64,000 nucleotides of DNA. It comes from Plantactinospora sp. BC1. GTDB taxonomy: Bacteria > Actinomycetota > Actinomycetes > Mycobacteriales > Micromonosporaceae. The stretch lies in the NCBI RefSeq assembly GCF_003030345.1, contig NZ_CP028158.1:2232001-2296000 (forward strand). The letters are read 5' to 3'. The notes under the pieces are model-generated. The model worked only from the letters and a program-made list of their open reading frames with translations. It was not told the DNA's origin and ran no database searches. Within the stretch, counting starts at the first letter, position 1. The number at the start of each line of letters is the position of its first letter. Made by a program: the position numbers and the translations under genes. Below are positions 55,441 through 63,550 of the stretch, in pieces.

Positions 55441-56218
55441 GTCTGTCAGTCCGACGGTGTCGGCCCGGCCCGCCGAGGCGGGTCCCGGATACGAGTCGGT
55501 GAGCGTCGCGACCCGGGACGTACATCTGGCGTTCGGCCGGAACCAGGTGCTGCGCGGCATCGACCTGGAGGTCGGCCGGGGCGAGACCGCCTGCGTGATC
55601 GGCCCCTCCGGCTCCGGTAAGTCCACCCTGCTCCGGGTCGTCAACCGGCTGCTGGAGCCGGACCGCGGCGACGTACTGCTGGACGGCGTGAGCGTGCTCG
55701 ACCAGGACCCGGACGCGCTGCGCCAGCGGATCGGCATGGTCTTCCAGCAGTTCAACCTCTTCCCGCACATGACGGTACTGCGCAACGTCACACTCGCCCT
55801 CCGGCAGCTCAGGAAGCTCTCCAAGGACGAGGCCACCGAGCTGGCGCTGCGCCAGCTCGACCTGGTGGGGCTACGACACAAGGCGGACGTACGGCCCGGC
55901 CGGCTCTCCGGCGGCCAGCAGCAGCGGGTGGCCATCGCCCGGGCGCTGGCGATGTCGCCCCGGGTGATGCTCTTCGACGAGGCGACCTCGGCGCTCGACC
56001 CCGAACTGGTCAAGGGCGTGCTCTCGCTGATGGCGGACCTGGCCGGTCAGGGCATGACGATGCTGGTCGTCACCCACGAGATGGGCTTCGCCCGGCAGGT
56101 CGCCGACCAGGTCGTCTTCCTCGACCGGGGCCGGGTGGTCGAGGCCGGCCCACCGGCACAGGTCTTCGAGGACCCGCGAAGCGCCCGGCTCGGGCAGTTC
56201 CTCTCCCAGGTCCTCTGA
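55433..56218 (+). CDS. Amino-acid ABC transporter ATP-binding protein (GlnQ/HisP type)
   Basis: ATPase of 261 aa: Walker [11 protein letters not shown]-loop VFQQFNLFPHMTVL, signature LSGGQQQR, Walker B VMLFDEATSALDPE, H-loop VVTHEMGFA. The ATG at 55433 follows GGAAGGGGAA and lies inside the end of the permease gene. A weakly conserved N-terminal extension of about 25 residues precedes the domain. Confidence 0.95.
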   Translation: MPESVSPTVSARPAEAGPGYESVSVATRDVHLAFGRNQVLRGIDLEVGRGETACVIGPSGSGKSTLLRVVNRLLEPDRGDVLLDGVSVLDQDPDALRQRIGMVFQQFNLFPHMTVLRNVTLALRQLRKLSKDEATELALRQLDLVGLRHKADVRPGRLSGGQQQRVAIARALAMSPRVMLFDEATSALDPELVKGVLSLMADLAGQGMTMLVVTHEMGFARQVADQVVFLDRGRVVEAGPPAQVFEDPRSARLGQFLSQVL

Positions 56219-56227
56219 CAGTGAGGA

Positions 56228-56326
56228 TGTAGGAGCGGGTCACCCGGCCGGTCTGACTCAGCCTCTGACTGACCTTGGGTGTCTTCTAGGGGATTCGTCG
56301 GTCTGCCCGGGTGACCCGTTCCTGCA
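56228..56326. repeat. 20-bp inverted repeat flanking a 59-bp spacer
   Basis: Left arm 56228-56247 and right arm 56307-56326 are inverted copies with two mismatches (core CGGGTCACCCGG). The right arm touches the start of the transposase remnant. It may be part of a decayed insertion element. Confidence 0.55.
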
Positions 56327-56330
56327 CTCA

Positions 56331-56450
56331 CCGACCGGGCGCCGCCGCCGCACCCAGGGCAAAACCGACCGCGAGATCAAACGCTGCCTCAAGCGCTACA
56401 TCACCCGAGAGCTCTACCGACGCCTCGAAACACCACCCTCAACCACTTGA
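56331..56450 (+). pseudogene. IS110-family transposase, C-terminal remnant
   Basis: In one frame ending at TGA 56448 the sequence reads RRTQGKTDREIKRCLKRYIT followed by RELYRRLE, the typical C-terminal tail of IS110-type transposases. No upstream catalytic part is present and the upstream sequence in the same frame lacks a start or family similarity. It marks an old insertion or deletion event in the gap between the transporter and the two-component system. Confidence 0.65.
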
Positions 56451-56499
56451 CGCACCATAGGAGCGTCCCGGTACCCGTCACCCGCCACCCGGTACGCCG

Positions 56500-56629
56500 T
56501 TGTGCACAGTGCCCGACCCGGCGGCTCGCCGGTTTTCCACAGCTCCGGGGCCGGTGGGACGGCGGTTCTGCACAGCTCCGGTCGAGGTTGTGCACACCCT
56601 TGTGGATAACCTCGACCGCCTGTGGAAAA
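56500..56629. promoter_or_regulatory. Cluster of six DnaA-box-like 9-mers
   Basis: TTGTGCACA at 56500 and 56588, TTTTCCACA at 56532, TTCTGCACA at 56565, and on the minus strand TTATCCACA at 56601-56609 (perfect consensus) and TTTTCCACA at 56621-56629. Starts are 13-33 bp apart, several near whole helical turns. The stretch is non-coding, between two convergent operons. No dnaA, dnaN or plasmid replication gene is nearby. Confidence 0.6.
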
Positions 56630-56663
56630 CTCTCGTGTCCCCGGTGCCGCTGACCGCACCGGA

Positions 56664-57941
56664 TCAGCCCGGTACGCCCCGAGCCTGGCCCGCCGCCGGC
56701 CCGAGGTTGCCGGTCGGGAGCTCGGCGCGGGGCGCGAGGGACGACGTGGCCGCAACGGCCGGCGGGGCGTACTCCGGAACGGCCTGGACCGGCGCCTCGG
56801 CCGGCAGCAGGACCGTCACGACCAGCCCACCCCCGTGCCGGGGCTCGGCCCGGACCGACCCGCCGTGCGCACCCGCGACCGCCCGCACGATCGACAGCCC
56901 GAGCCCGAAGCCGCGACCGCCGCCGACCCGCTCCTGACGCAGCCGTCGGAACGGCTGGAAGATCGTCTCGATCTCGTACCCCGGCACCACCGGCCCGGTG
57001 TTCGCCACCACCAGGCTCGCCCAGCCGTCGACCGTCGCGGTGTTGAGCCAGACCTGACCGCCGGTCGGGACGTTGTGCCGCAGCGCGTTCTCCAGCAGGT
57101 TCTGGGTCAGCCGCTCCAGCAGCACCGGATCGCCGGTGGTGGGTGCCGGAGCCAGGTGCCGGTAGACCGGCAGTTCGGTCCGCATCTGCTCGGCCACGTG
57201 CCCGACCACCTCGGCGAGGTCGAGCGGGGTGCGCTCCACCACCTGCTGCTCCGAGTCGGCCAGGGTGAGCAGCCCGTCGATCAGCCGCTCGTGTCGCTCG
57301 TTGACCGCGAGCAGCGTCTCGCCGAGCTGCCGCAACTCGGCCGGCGCGCCCGGCCGGGTGACCGCCAGTTCCAGCAGTGACCGGTTCAGCGCCAGTGGCG
57401 TACGCAGCTCGTGCGAGGCGTTGGCGACGAACCGCCGCTGCCCGTCGAAGGACTGGTGCAGCCGTTCCAGCATCAGGTCGAAGGTGTCGGCGAGTTCCTT
57501 GACCTCGTCGCGGGGGCCGTCCAGCGCGATCCGCTCGTGCAGTCCGCGACCGGCGATGCCGGCACCGGCGATCCGCCGGGCGGTACCGGTGATCTGGTGC
57601 AGCGGTTGCAGCGCCCGCCCGGCGATCAGCCAGCCGAAGGCGAAGGCGGTCGCCGAGACCAGGGCGAGGGCGATGCCGCCCTGGGTGAGCAGGGTCTCCA
57701 GGGCGTTCTGCCGGGCCTCGTCCTGGATCTGGCGGGCGAAGATCCGGAGCTGCTCGGCGTCGCCCGGACTGACGATCCGGGTGGGTGCGGGGGCCGGCGG
57801 CCGGTTCAGCGTCACGCCGAAGGTGGCGGGCATCCGCTGCTCGACGAGTACGTAGGTGACGGCGAGCAGCACCACCCCGGCAAGCAGGAAGAGGCCGCCG
57901 TAGACCAGGGTCAGGCGGGCCCGAATCGTCAGTCTTTTCAC
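56664..57941 (-). CDS. Sensor histidine kinase (425 aa)
   Basis: Membrane kinase: transmembrane helix 1 near residue 10-33, an extracytoplasmic segment of about 70 residues, transmembrane helix 2 (IALALVSATAFAFGWLIAG), HAMP, HisKA with ANASHELRTPLA, and HATPase with NLLENALRHN and GRGFGLGLSIV. GTG 57941 overlaps the regulator stop (GTGA). A 45-residue Ala/Pro tail follows the catalytic domain. It partners the response regulator encoded upstream. Confidence 0.95.
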   Translation of the reverse strand: MKRLTIRARLTLVYGGLFLLAGVVLLAVTYVLVEQRMPATFGVTLNRPPAPAPTRIVSPGDAEQLRIFARQIQDEARQNALETLLTQGGIALALVSATAFAFGWLIAGRALQPLHQITGTARRIAGAGIAGRGLHERIALDGPRDEVKELADTFDLMLERLHQSFDGQRRFVANASHELRTPLALNRSLLELAVTRPGAPAELRQLGETLLAVNERHERLIDGLLTLADSEQQVVERTPLDLAEVVGHVAEQMRTELPVYRHLAPAPTTGDPVLLERLTQNLLENALRHNVPTGGQVWLNTATVDGWASLVVANTGPVVPGYEIETIFQPFRRLRQERVGGGRGFGLGLSIVRAVAGAHGGSVRAEPRHGGGLVVTVLLPAEAPVQAVPEYAPPAVAATSSLAPRAELPTGNLGPAAGQARGVPG

Positions 57942-58594
57942 CTGATCTGATACCCCACTCCCGGCACGGTCTCGACGATCTGCGGATCGCCGAGCTTGCG
58001 GCGCAGCTTCATCACGGTCACCCGGACCACGTTGGTGAACGGGTCGATGTGCTCGTCCCAGGCCCGTTCCAGGAGTTCCTCGGCGGAGACCACCGCGCCG
58101 CCGGCCCGCATCAGCTCGGCCAGCACCGCGAACTCCTTGCGGGACAGTGCCACGTACCGGCCGTCGCGGTAGACCTCGTGCCGGGCCGGGTCGACGACCA
58201 GGCCGGCCCGGGTCAGCTTCGGCGGCGCGGCCGGTCGGGCCCGCCGGGTCAGCGCGTGTACTCGGGCGGAGAGTTCGACCAGCGCGAACGGCTTGATCAG
58301 GTAGTCGTCGGCGCCGAGGGCCAACCCGGCCACCCGGTCCCGGACCGCGGCCGCGGCGGTGAGCATCAGCACGCGGGTCTCGCCCCCGCCCTCCACGATC
58401 GCCCGGCACACGTCGTCGCCGTGCACCACCGGCAGGTCCCGGTCGAGTACCACCACGTCGTAGTCGTTGACGCCGAGCCGCTCCAGGGCCGCGTCGCCGT
58501 CGTACGCGACGTCGACCGCGAACGCCTCCCGGCGCAGCCACTCGGCGACGGCGTCCGCCAACAGCTTCTCGTCCTCGACCACCAGTACCCGCAC
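57938..58594 (-). CDS. OmpR-family response regulator (218 aa)
   Basis: Receiver domain with acidic pocket VVEDE, phosphoacceptor Asp51 (VVLDRDLPV) and Lys102 (LIKPFA), then a winged-helix DNA-binding domain (ALSRKEFAVLAELM, NVVRVTVMKLRRKLG, VPGVGYQIR). It is divergent from the lipoprotein-exporter operon across a 131-bp gap, which makes that operon its likely target. Confidence 0.96.
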   Translation of the reverse strand: MRVLVVEDEKLLADAVAEWLRREAFAVDVAYDGDAALERLGVNDYDVVVLDRDLPVVHGDDVCRAIVEGGGETRVLMLTAAAAVRDRVAGLALGADDYLIKPFALVELSARVHALTRRARPAAPPKLTRAGLVVDPARHEVYRDGRYVALSRKEFAVLAELMRAGGAVVSAEELLERAWDEHIDPFTNVVRVTVMKLRRKLGDPQIVETVPGVGYQIR

Positions 58595-58628
58595 CGTCCC
58601 ATCCTGACTCGGTGCCGGATAACCCCGC

Positions 58629-58648
58629 CGTAAACGTCGACGGTTACG
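58629..58648. promoter_or_regulatory. Candidate response-regulator operator
   Basis: Inverted repeat CGTAAAC-gtcgac-GGTTACG (one mismatch between arms) in the gap between the divergent response regulator and the lipoprotein-exporter operon. Position and symmetry fit an autoregulatory operator; no motif database was consulted. Confidence 0.35.
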
Positions 58649-58725
58649 CCCCGGATACGCGTCGCAGACTTCACTTTGTCCGTATCGGCCGGCGAACCGC
58701 GCCGGCCCACGGAAGGAGTTGTGCC

Positions 58726-59268
58726 ATGCGCCGACGAATGTCGGGCATCTGGCTGGCCCTCCCCGTCCTCGGCCTGGCGCTCGCCGGTTGCGCCGGGGCC
58801 GACGAGGGGCCGGGGGTGGCCACCGCCCAGGGTGGCACCGGAGCCGGGCCTACCGCCAGTGCCAGCGCCGCCGCGCTCAGTGACGAGGACCGCCGCCTGG
58901 AGTTCGCCAAGTGCATGCGGGAGAACGGAGTGGAGATGCCGGACCCGGAGCCGGGTCAGGGCGGCATCCGGATCCAGCGCAACCCGGGCGACGATCCGGC
59001 CAAGACGCAGGCGGCGATGGAGAAGTGCCGCCACCTGCTGCCGAACGGCGGTCAGTTGCAGCTCAACCCGGAGCAGGTCGAGCAGGTGCGCAAGATGGCG
59101 AAGTGCATGCGGGAGAACGGTGTGCCGAACTTCCCGGACCCGCAGCCGGACGGCACCATGCGGTTCGACCAGGGCAGTGGGATCAAGCGGGACGATCCGA
59201 CGTTCCAGGCCGCGATGGAGAAGTGCCGGGGCGACTTCCCGGTCCGGATCCAGGGTGGTGGCCGATGA
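58726..59268 (+). CDS. Secreted lipoprotein with duplicated KCMRENGV motif (180 aa)
   Basis: Signal peptide with lipobox LALAGC (Cys22), Ala/Ser/Thr-rich linker, then two copies of a KCMRENGV segment followed by PDP and by a second Cys (EKCRHLLP, EKCRGDFP), so four Cys in two homologous halves. ATG 58726 follows GGAAGGAG. It overlaps the adaptor gene by 4 bp. Such proteins commonly precede MacAB-like exporters in actinobacteria; their function is unknown to me. Confidence 0.85.
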   Translation: MRRRMSGIWLALPVLGLALAGCAGADEGPGVATAQGGTGAGPTASASAAALSDEDRRLEFAKCMRENGVEMPDPEPGQGGIRIQRNPGDDPAKTQAAMEKCRHLLPNGGQLQLNPEQVEQVRKMAKCMRENGVPNFPDPQPDGTMRFDQGSGIKRDDPTFQAAMEKCRGDFPVRIQGGGR

Positions 59269-60461
59269 CGGTGGGTACCTCCACGACCGAGACCGGCCCG
59301 TCCCCGGACGGGCCGGTTCCGGCCGGCACCGGGCCGGACACCGCCGCCGGGACTGTTCCGGCCGCCGGGGGCCGGTCGGGGCGTCGGCGCCGGGGCGGCC
59401 GGGGCCGGGCGGTGGCGGTGGGGACCGCCGCCGCGCTGGCGGTCGCCGCCGGGGTCGCCGCCGCCGTCGGCTTCGGCGGTGACGATCCGGGTACGGCCAC
59501 CGCCAGCAATCTGCCACCGGCGAACGCACAGGTGACCCGGCAGACGCTGATCGACTCGGAGACCGCCGACGGCGAACTCGGGTACGGCGAGACCCGGACC
59601 GTGGCGGTACGCAAGGCGGGCACGATCACCTCGATCGCCGCCGCCGGTACCCGGGTCACCCGGGGCAAGCCGCTCTACTCCATCGACAACAACAGGGTGG
59701 TGCTGCTCTACGGCGGGCTGCCGGCGTACCGGACGCTGCGCTCCGGCGACAGCGGCGAGGACGTCGAGCAGTTCGAGAAGAACCTGAGCACGCTCGGCTA
59801 CGACGGGTTCACCGTCGACGACGAGTACACCTCGGCCACCGCCGAGGCGGTGCGGGAGTGGCAGGAGGATCTCGGCCTCGACGAGACCGGCCGGGTCGAG
59901 TTGGGCCAGGTCGTCTACGCCACCGGCGAGATCCGGGTGGACAGCACCGACGTCGAGGTCGGCGACGCCGTACAGCCCGGCGGTGGAGTGCTCAGCTACA
60001 GCGGTACCTCCCGGGTGGTCACCGTCTCGCTGGAGGTGGACGACCAGCGGCTGGCCAAGCGGGGTGCCAAGGTCACGGTGACGCTGCCGGACGGCAAGGA
60101 GGTGGCCGGCACCATCGCCGCCACGGAGACGATCATCGAGACCGGTACCGGCGCCAACGGCGCACAGGGCGAGCCGGAGACCAAGATCGAGGTGACCGTC
60201 ACCGCCGCCGACCCGAAGGCGCTGGCCGGATTCGACAGCGCCTCGGTCGACGTGGCGTTCACCGCCGCGCAGCGGGAGAACGTGCTCACCGTCCCGGTCG
60301 CCGCGCTGCTCGCCCTCGCCGAGGGCGGCTACGGGGTGGAGGTCGTGGAGGGCGACGCGACCCGGATCGTGGCGGTGCGGACCGGACTCTTCGCCTCCGG
60401 CCGGGTGGAGGTGACCGGCGACGGGCTGGTCGAGGGGGCGACCGTGGGGATGCCGAAGTGA
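59265..60461 (+). CDS. Efflux adaptor (MacA/HlyD-like) with peptidoglycan-binding domain
   Basis: Protein of 398 aa: Pro/Gly-rich cytoplasmic N-terminus, one transmembrane helix (about 48-70), a split lipoyl/beta-barrel adaptor domain, and a PG_binding_1 domain inserted near residues 155-210 ([20 protein letters not shown]). It links the exporter to the cell wall in this Gram-positive. Start overlaps the lipoprotein stop (ATGA); stop overlaps the ATPase GTG (GTGA). Confidence 0.9.
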   Translation: MTVGTSTTETGPSPDGPVPAGTGPDTAAGTVPAAGGRSGRRRRGGRGRAVAVGTAAALAVAAGVAAAVGFGGDDPGTATASNLPPANAQVTRQTLIDSETADGELGYGETRTVAVRKAGTITSIAAAGTRVTRGKPLYSIDNNRVVLLYGGLPAYRTLRSGDSGEDVEQFEKNLSTLGYDGFTVDDEYTSATAEAVREWQEDLGLDETGRVELGQVVYATGEIRVDSTDVEVGDAVQPGGGVLSYSGTSRVVTVSLEVDDQRLAKRGAKVTVTLPDGKEVAGTIAATETIIETGTGANGAQGEPETKIEVTVTAADPKALAGFDSASVDVAFTAAQRENVLTVPVAALLALAEGGYGVEVVEGDATRIVAVRTGLFASGRVEVTGDGLVEGATVGMPK

Positions 60462-61294
60462 GCCGGGACGTGGCGGCTGCGGGTACCGCACTCGTCGATC
60501 CGCCGGCCGGCACCGACGGGGTGGTCGTGCTGGACCGGGTCACGAAGGTCTATCCGGGCGGCGTGACCGCGCTCGGTGGCGTCACCCTGACCGTCCGGCC
60601 GGGCGAACTGGTGGCGATCGTCGGGCCGTCCGGCTCCGGCAAGTCCACCATGCTGCACCTGATCGGCACCCTCGACCGACCGTCGACCGGCACCGTGCAC
60701 ATCGACGGGTACGACGTGGCGAAGCTGTCGGACCGGCAACTCTCCGCGCTGCGGTCGTCCCGGATCGGGTTCGTGTTCCAGCAGTTCCACCTCGCACCGG
60801 GCGTACCGGTGCTGGACAACGTGGCGGACGGGCTGCTCTATGCCGGCGTACCCCTCGGGGAGCGGCGGCGGCGCGCGGAGGCCGCGCTGGTCCGGGTCGG
60901 GCTCGGGCAACGGCTGGACCACCGGCCGCACGAACTCTCCGGCGGCGAACGGCAGCGGGTGGCGATCGCCCGGGCCGTGGTGGGCAACCCGGCGCTGCTG
61001 CTGGCCGACGAGCCGACCGGCAACCTCGACTCGACGTCCGGGGCCGGGGTGCTGGCGCTGCTGCGTGAGCTGAACGCCGCCGGGACCACGGTGGTGGTGA
61101 TCACGCACGACCGGGAGATCGCGGCGAGCCTGCCCCGGCAGGTGCAGATGCGCGACGGCCTGGTGCTCACCGACAGCGCCGCCGGCGATGATTCCGCCGT
61201 CGGCGGTGGCTCCGTCGGCGGTGGTGGCTTCGTCGGCGGTGGTGGCTTCGTCGGCGGTGGGCTCGCGCCGATCGCGTCGAACGGGGTCGGCTGA
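60458..61294 (+). CDS. ABC exporter ATPase (MacB N-terminal type) with Gly-rich tail
   Basis: ATPase of 278 aa, GTG start: Walker [11 protein letters not shown]-loop [14 protein letters not shown], signature LSGGERQR, Walker [14 protein letters not shown]-loop VITHDRE. The last 45 residues are unusual: three tandem VGGGGF-like units encoded by an 18-bp DNA repeat at about 61199-61262, absent from ordinary family members. It ends one base into the permease start. Confidence 0.94.
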   Translation: MSRDVAAAGTALVDPPAGTDGVVVLDRVTKVYPGGVTALGGVTLTVRPGELVAIVGPSGSGKSTMLHLIGTLDRPSTGTVHIDGYDVAKLSDRQLSALRSSRIGFVFQQFHLAPGVPVLDNVADGLLYAGVPLGERRRRAEAALVRVGLGQRLDHRPHELSGGERQRVAIARAVVGNPALLLADEPTGNLDSTSGAGVLALLRELNAAGTTVVVITHDREIAASLPRQVQMRDGLVLTDSAAGDDSAVGGGSVGGGGFVGGGGFVGGGLAPIASNGVG

Positions 61295-62517
61295 TGGCCG
61301 GGGCGAACGGCGGGGCGGGACCCCGGCTGGTACCGGCCCGGATGCGTCCCCGCGACATCCTCCGGGTCGGCGGCGTCGGGCTGCGTACCCGGCCGCTGCG
61401 GGCCTTCCTCTCCGCGCTCGGCATCGCGATCGGTATCGCCGCGATGGTCGCGGTGGTCGGCATCTCCTCGTCGTCCCGGGCGGAACTGGACCGGATGCTC
61501 GACTCGCTCGGCACCAACCTGCTGACCGTCGCGCCCGGCAACACCATGTTCGGCGACGCGGCCCAGTTGCCCGAGGAGTCGGTGGCGATGATCGGCCGGA
61601 TCGGCCCGGTCCAGCAGGTCTCCGCCACCGGGCAGCTCGGCGAGGCCCGGGTCTACCGCTCGGACCGGATCCCCGAGGTGGAGAGCGGCGGGATCGCCGC
61701 CCGGGCGACCCGGCTGGACCTGCTCGACACGGTCGGGGCGACCATGGCCAGCGGTACCTGGCTGAACGGGGCGACGGCGCGCTATCCGGCCGTCGTCCTC
61801 GGGGCCACCGCGGCGGAACGGCTCGGGCTCGGCAGCGCCGGACCGGACGTACAGGTCTATCTCGGCAGCCGGTGGTTCACCGTGGTCGGGATCATGGCAC
61901 CGGTACCGCTGGCGCCGGAGCTGGACCTCTCCGCGCTGATCGGCTGGGAGGCGGCGGCGACGTACCTGGGCTTCGACGGGCACCCGACCACCGTCTACAC
62001 CCGGTCGGTCGAGCAGTCGGTCGAGGCGGTGCAGGCGGTACTCGGTGCCACCGCCAACCCGGAGGCGCCGAACGAGGTCAAGGTGTCCCGGCCGTCCGAC
62101 GCGCTGGAGGCGCAGCAGGCCACCGACGAGGCGTTCACCGGGCTGCTGCTCGGGCTCGGCGCGGTCGCGCTGCTGGTCGGCGGGGTCGGGGTGGCGAACA
62201 CGATGGTGATCTCGGTACTCGAACGGCGGGCCGAGATCGGGTTGCGCCGCTCGCTCGGCGCGACCCGTGGCCAGGTACGCACCCAGTTCCTCGCCGAGTC
62301 GCTGCTGCTCTCCGCCCTCGGCGGCGTCGGCGGAGTGCTGATCGGCATCGGGGTGACCTCGGGCTACGCCCTGTCCCGGGACTGGCCGACGGTCGTGCCG
62401 AGCTGGGCGATGGTCGGCGGCGTCGGTGCGACGCTGCTGATCGGCGCCTTCGCCGGCCTCTACCCGGCGATCCGGGCTGCCCGGCTGGCCCCGACCGAGG
62501 CACTCGCCACCCCGTGA
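61294..62517 (+). CDS. ABC exporter permease (MacB/FtsX type, 407 aa)
   Basis: Four-helix FtsX permease with an N-terminal helix (LSALGIAIGIAAMVAVVGIS), a MacB periplasmic core domain (residues about 60-270) and three C-terminal helices. The ERRAEIGLRRSLGATRGQVR coupling segment is present. With the adaptor and ATPase it forms a MacAB-like exporter, likely induced by the adjacent two-component system; substrate unknown (antimicrobial or envelope compound). Confidence 0.94.
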   Translation: MAGANGGAGPRLVPARMRPRDILRVGGVGLRTRPLRAFLSALGIAIGIAAMVAVVGISSSSRAELDRMLDSLGTNLLTVAPGNTMFGDAAQLPEESVAMIGRIGPVQQVSATGQLGEARVYRSDRIPEVESGGIAARATRLDLLDTVGATMASGTWLNGATARYPAVVLGATAAERLGLGSAGPDVQVYLGSRWFTVVGIMAPVPLAPELDLSALIGWEAAATYLGFDGHPTTVYTRSVEQSVEAVQAVLGATANPEAPNEVKVSRPSDALEAQQATDEAFTGLLLGLGAVALLVGGVGVANTMVISVLERRAEIGLRRSLGATRGQVRTQFLAESLLLSALGGVGGVLIGIGVTSGYALSRDWPTVVPSWAMVGGVGATLLIGAFAGLYPAIRAARLAPTEALATP

Positions 62518-62527
62518 CGGGGGTGCG

Positions 62528-62575
62528 GGGAGGGGCCCCTTCTTGTCGCGTTCTGTGAAAGAAGGGGCCCCTCCC
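62528..62575. terminator. Bidirectional terminator hairpin
   Basis: Perfect 17-bp inverted repeat (arms GGGAGGGGCCCCTTCTT and its complement) with a 14-base loop, between the convergent exporter permease and deoD. The minus-strand side ends in a T-rich context. Hairpins with this GGGGCCCC core are frequent between Micromonosporaceae genes. Confidence 0.85.
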
Positions 62576-62586
62576 TGTGTTGTCGA

Positions 62587-63294
62587 TCAGGCGACGATGG
62601 TGTCGAGGGCGATCTCGACCATCTGGCTGAAGGTCTGCTCGCGCTCCTGCGCGGTGGTCTGCTCGCCCCGCTTGATGTGGTCGCTGACGGTCAGCAGGGT
62701 CAACGCCCGCGCCCTGAACCGGGCCGCGATCGTGTAGAGCGCCGCCGACTCCATCTCCACCGCCAGTACGCCATAGTCGGCGAGGGTGTCGTAGAGGTCC
62801 GGACGGTCGGTGTAGAAGGCGTCGGCGGCCAGGATCGGCCCGACCCGCATCGCGATGCCGCGCCGCTCCGCCACCTCCACCGAGGTACGCAGCAGCCCGA
62901 AGTCGGCGACCGGGGCGTAGTCGATCAACCCGTCGAACCGCATCCGGTTCATGTTCGAGTCGGTCGACGAGCCGCTGGCCGCGATCACGTCCCGGAGTTG
63001 GAGGTCCTCGCTGAGGGCGCCGCACGAGCCGACCCGGATCAGCGACTTCACGCCGTAGTCGTTGATCAGCTCGTGCGCGTAGATGGAGGCGGACGGCATG
63101 CCCATGCCGGAACCCTGGATCGAAACCTCGGTGCCGGACCAGCGGCCGGTGAAGCCGAGCATGCCGCGCACCGTCGAGTAGCACTTGGCGTCCTCGAGGT
63201 AGGTCTCCGCGATCCACTTGGCCCGCAGCGGGTCACCCGGCATCAGGACCCGCTCGGCGATCTCGCCAGGCTTGGCGCCAATGTGCGTACTCAT
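62587..63294 (-). CDS. deoD: Purine-nucleoside phosphorylase, DeoD type (235 aa)
   Basis: Hexameric-type [23 protein letters not shown] at the N-terminus, [16 protein letters not shown] phosphate-binding loop, [20 protein letters not shown], and SDHI with the catalytic Asp. It splits purine nucleosides with phosphate in salvage. ATG 63294 gives the family's normal N-terminus; no strong ribosome binding site is visible. Confidence 0.96.
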   Translation of the reverse strand: MSTHIGAKPGEIAERVLMPGDPLRAKWIAETYLEDAKCYSTVRGMLGFTGRWSGTEVSIQGSGMGMPSASIYAHELINDYGVKSLIRVGSCGALSEDLQLRDVIAASGSSTDSNMNRMRFDGLIDYAPVADFGLLRTSVEVAERRGIAMRVGPILAADAFYTDRPDLYDTLADYGVLAVEMESAALYTIAARFRARALTLLTVSDHIKRGEQTTAQEREQTFSQMVEIALDTIVA

Positions 63295-63370
63295 GTGAGG
63301 TGATCCTGCCAGGTCGCTCCGGCCGATACCGCCGCGACGTCGCACCGGGGCGTCGGGTACCCTTCTCGGC

Positions 63371-63460
63371 GGTGGTGTGTCCGAGTGGCCTAAGGAGCAC
63401 GCCTCGAAAGCGTGTGAGGGTTTACGCCCTCCGCGGGTTCAAATCCCGCCGCCACCGCCA
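63371..63460 (+). tRNA. tRNA-Ser (anticodon CGA)
   Basis: The acceptor stem GGTGGTG/CGCCACC, anticodon loop CTCGAAA (CGA), long variable arm (TGAGGGTTTACGCCCTC), T-arm GCGGGTTCAAATCCCGC, discriminator G and encoded CCA are all present. The class II structure fits serine. Confidence 0.97.
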
Positions 63461-63472
63461 CTGAACAGGCAA

Positions 63473-63508
63473 AACGCCCGGCAGGTCGGAAACGACCTAC
63501 CGGGCGTT
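63473..63508 (+). terminator. Terminator hairpin after tRNA-Ser / convergent GH18 gene
   Basis: Arms AACGCCCGGCAGGTCG and CGACCTACCGGGCGTT with a GAAA loop (one mismatch), 12 bp after the tRNA. It can also terminate the convergent chitinase-like gene. Confidence 0.88.
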
Positions 63509-63550
63509 CGGCTTGTGGGCCCGGTCCGTCGTGCGGCGACGGGTGGCCGG

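Noticed and set aside
56228-56326. 20-bp inverted repeat as the terminator of the ABC importer
   Set aside because: The spacer of 59 bp is too long for an efficient intrinsic terminator and the right arm merges with the transposase remnant.
63371-63460. tRNA-Ser as an attachment site of an integrated element
   Set aside because: No integrase gene and no second copy of the tRNA 3' end was seen in the window; the tRNA is followed by an ordinary terminator.
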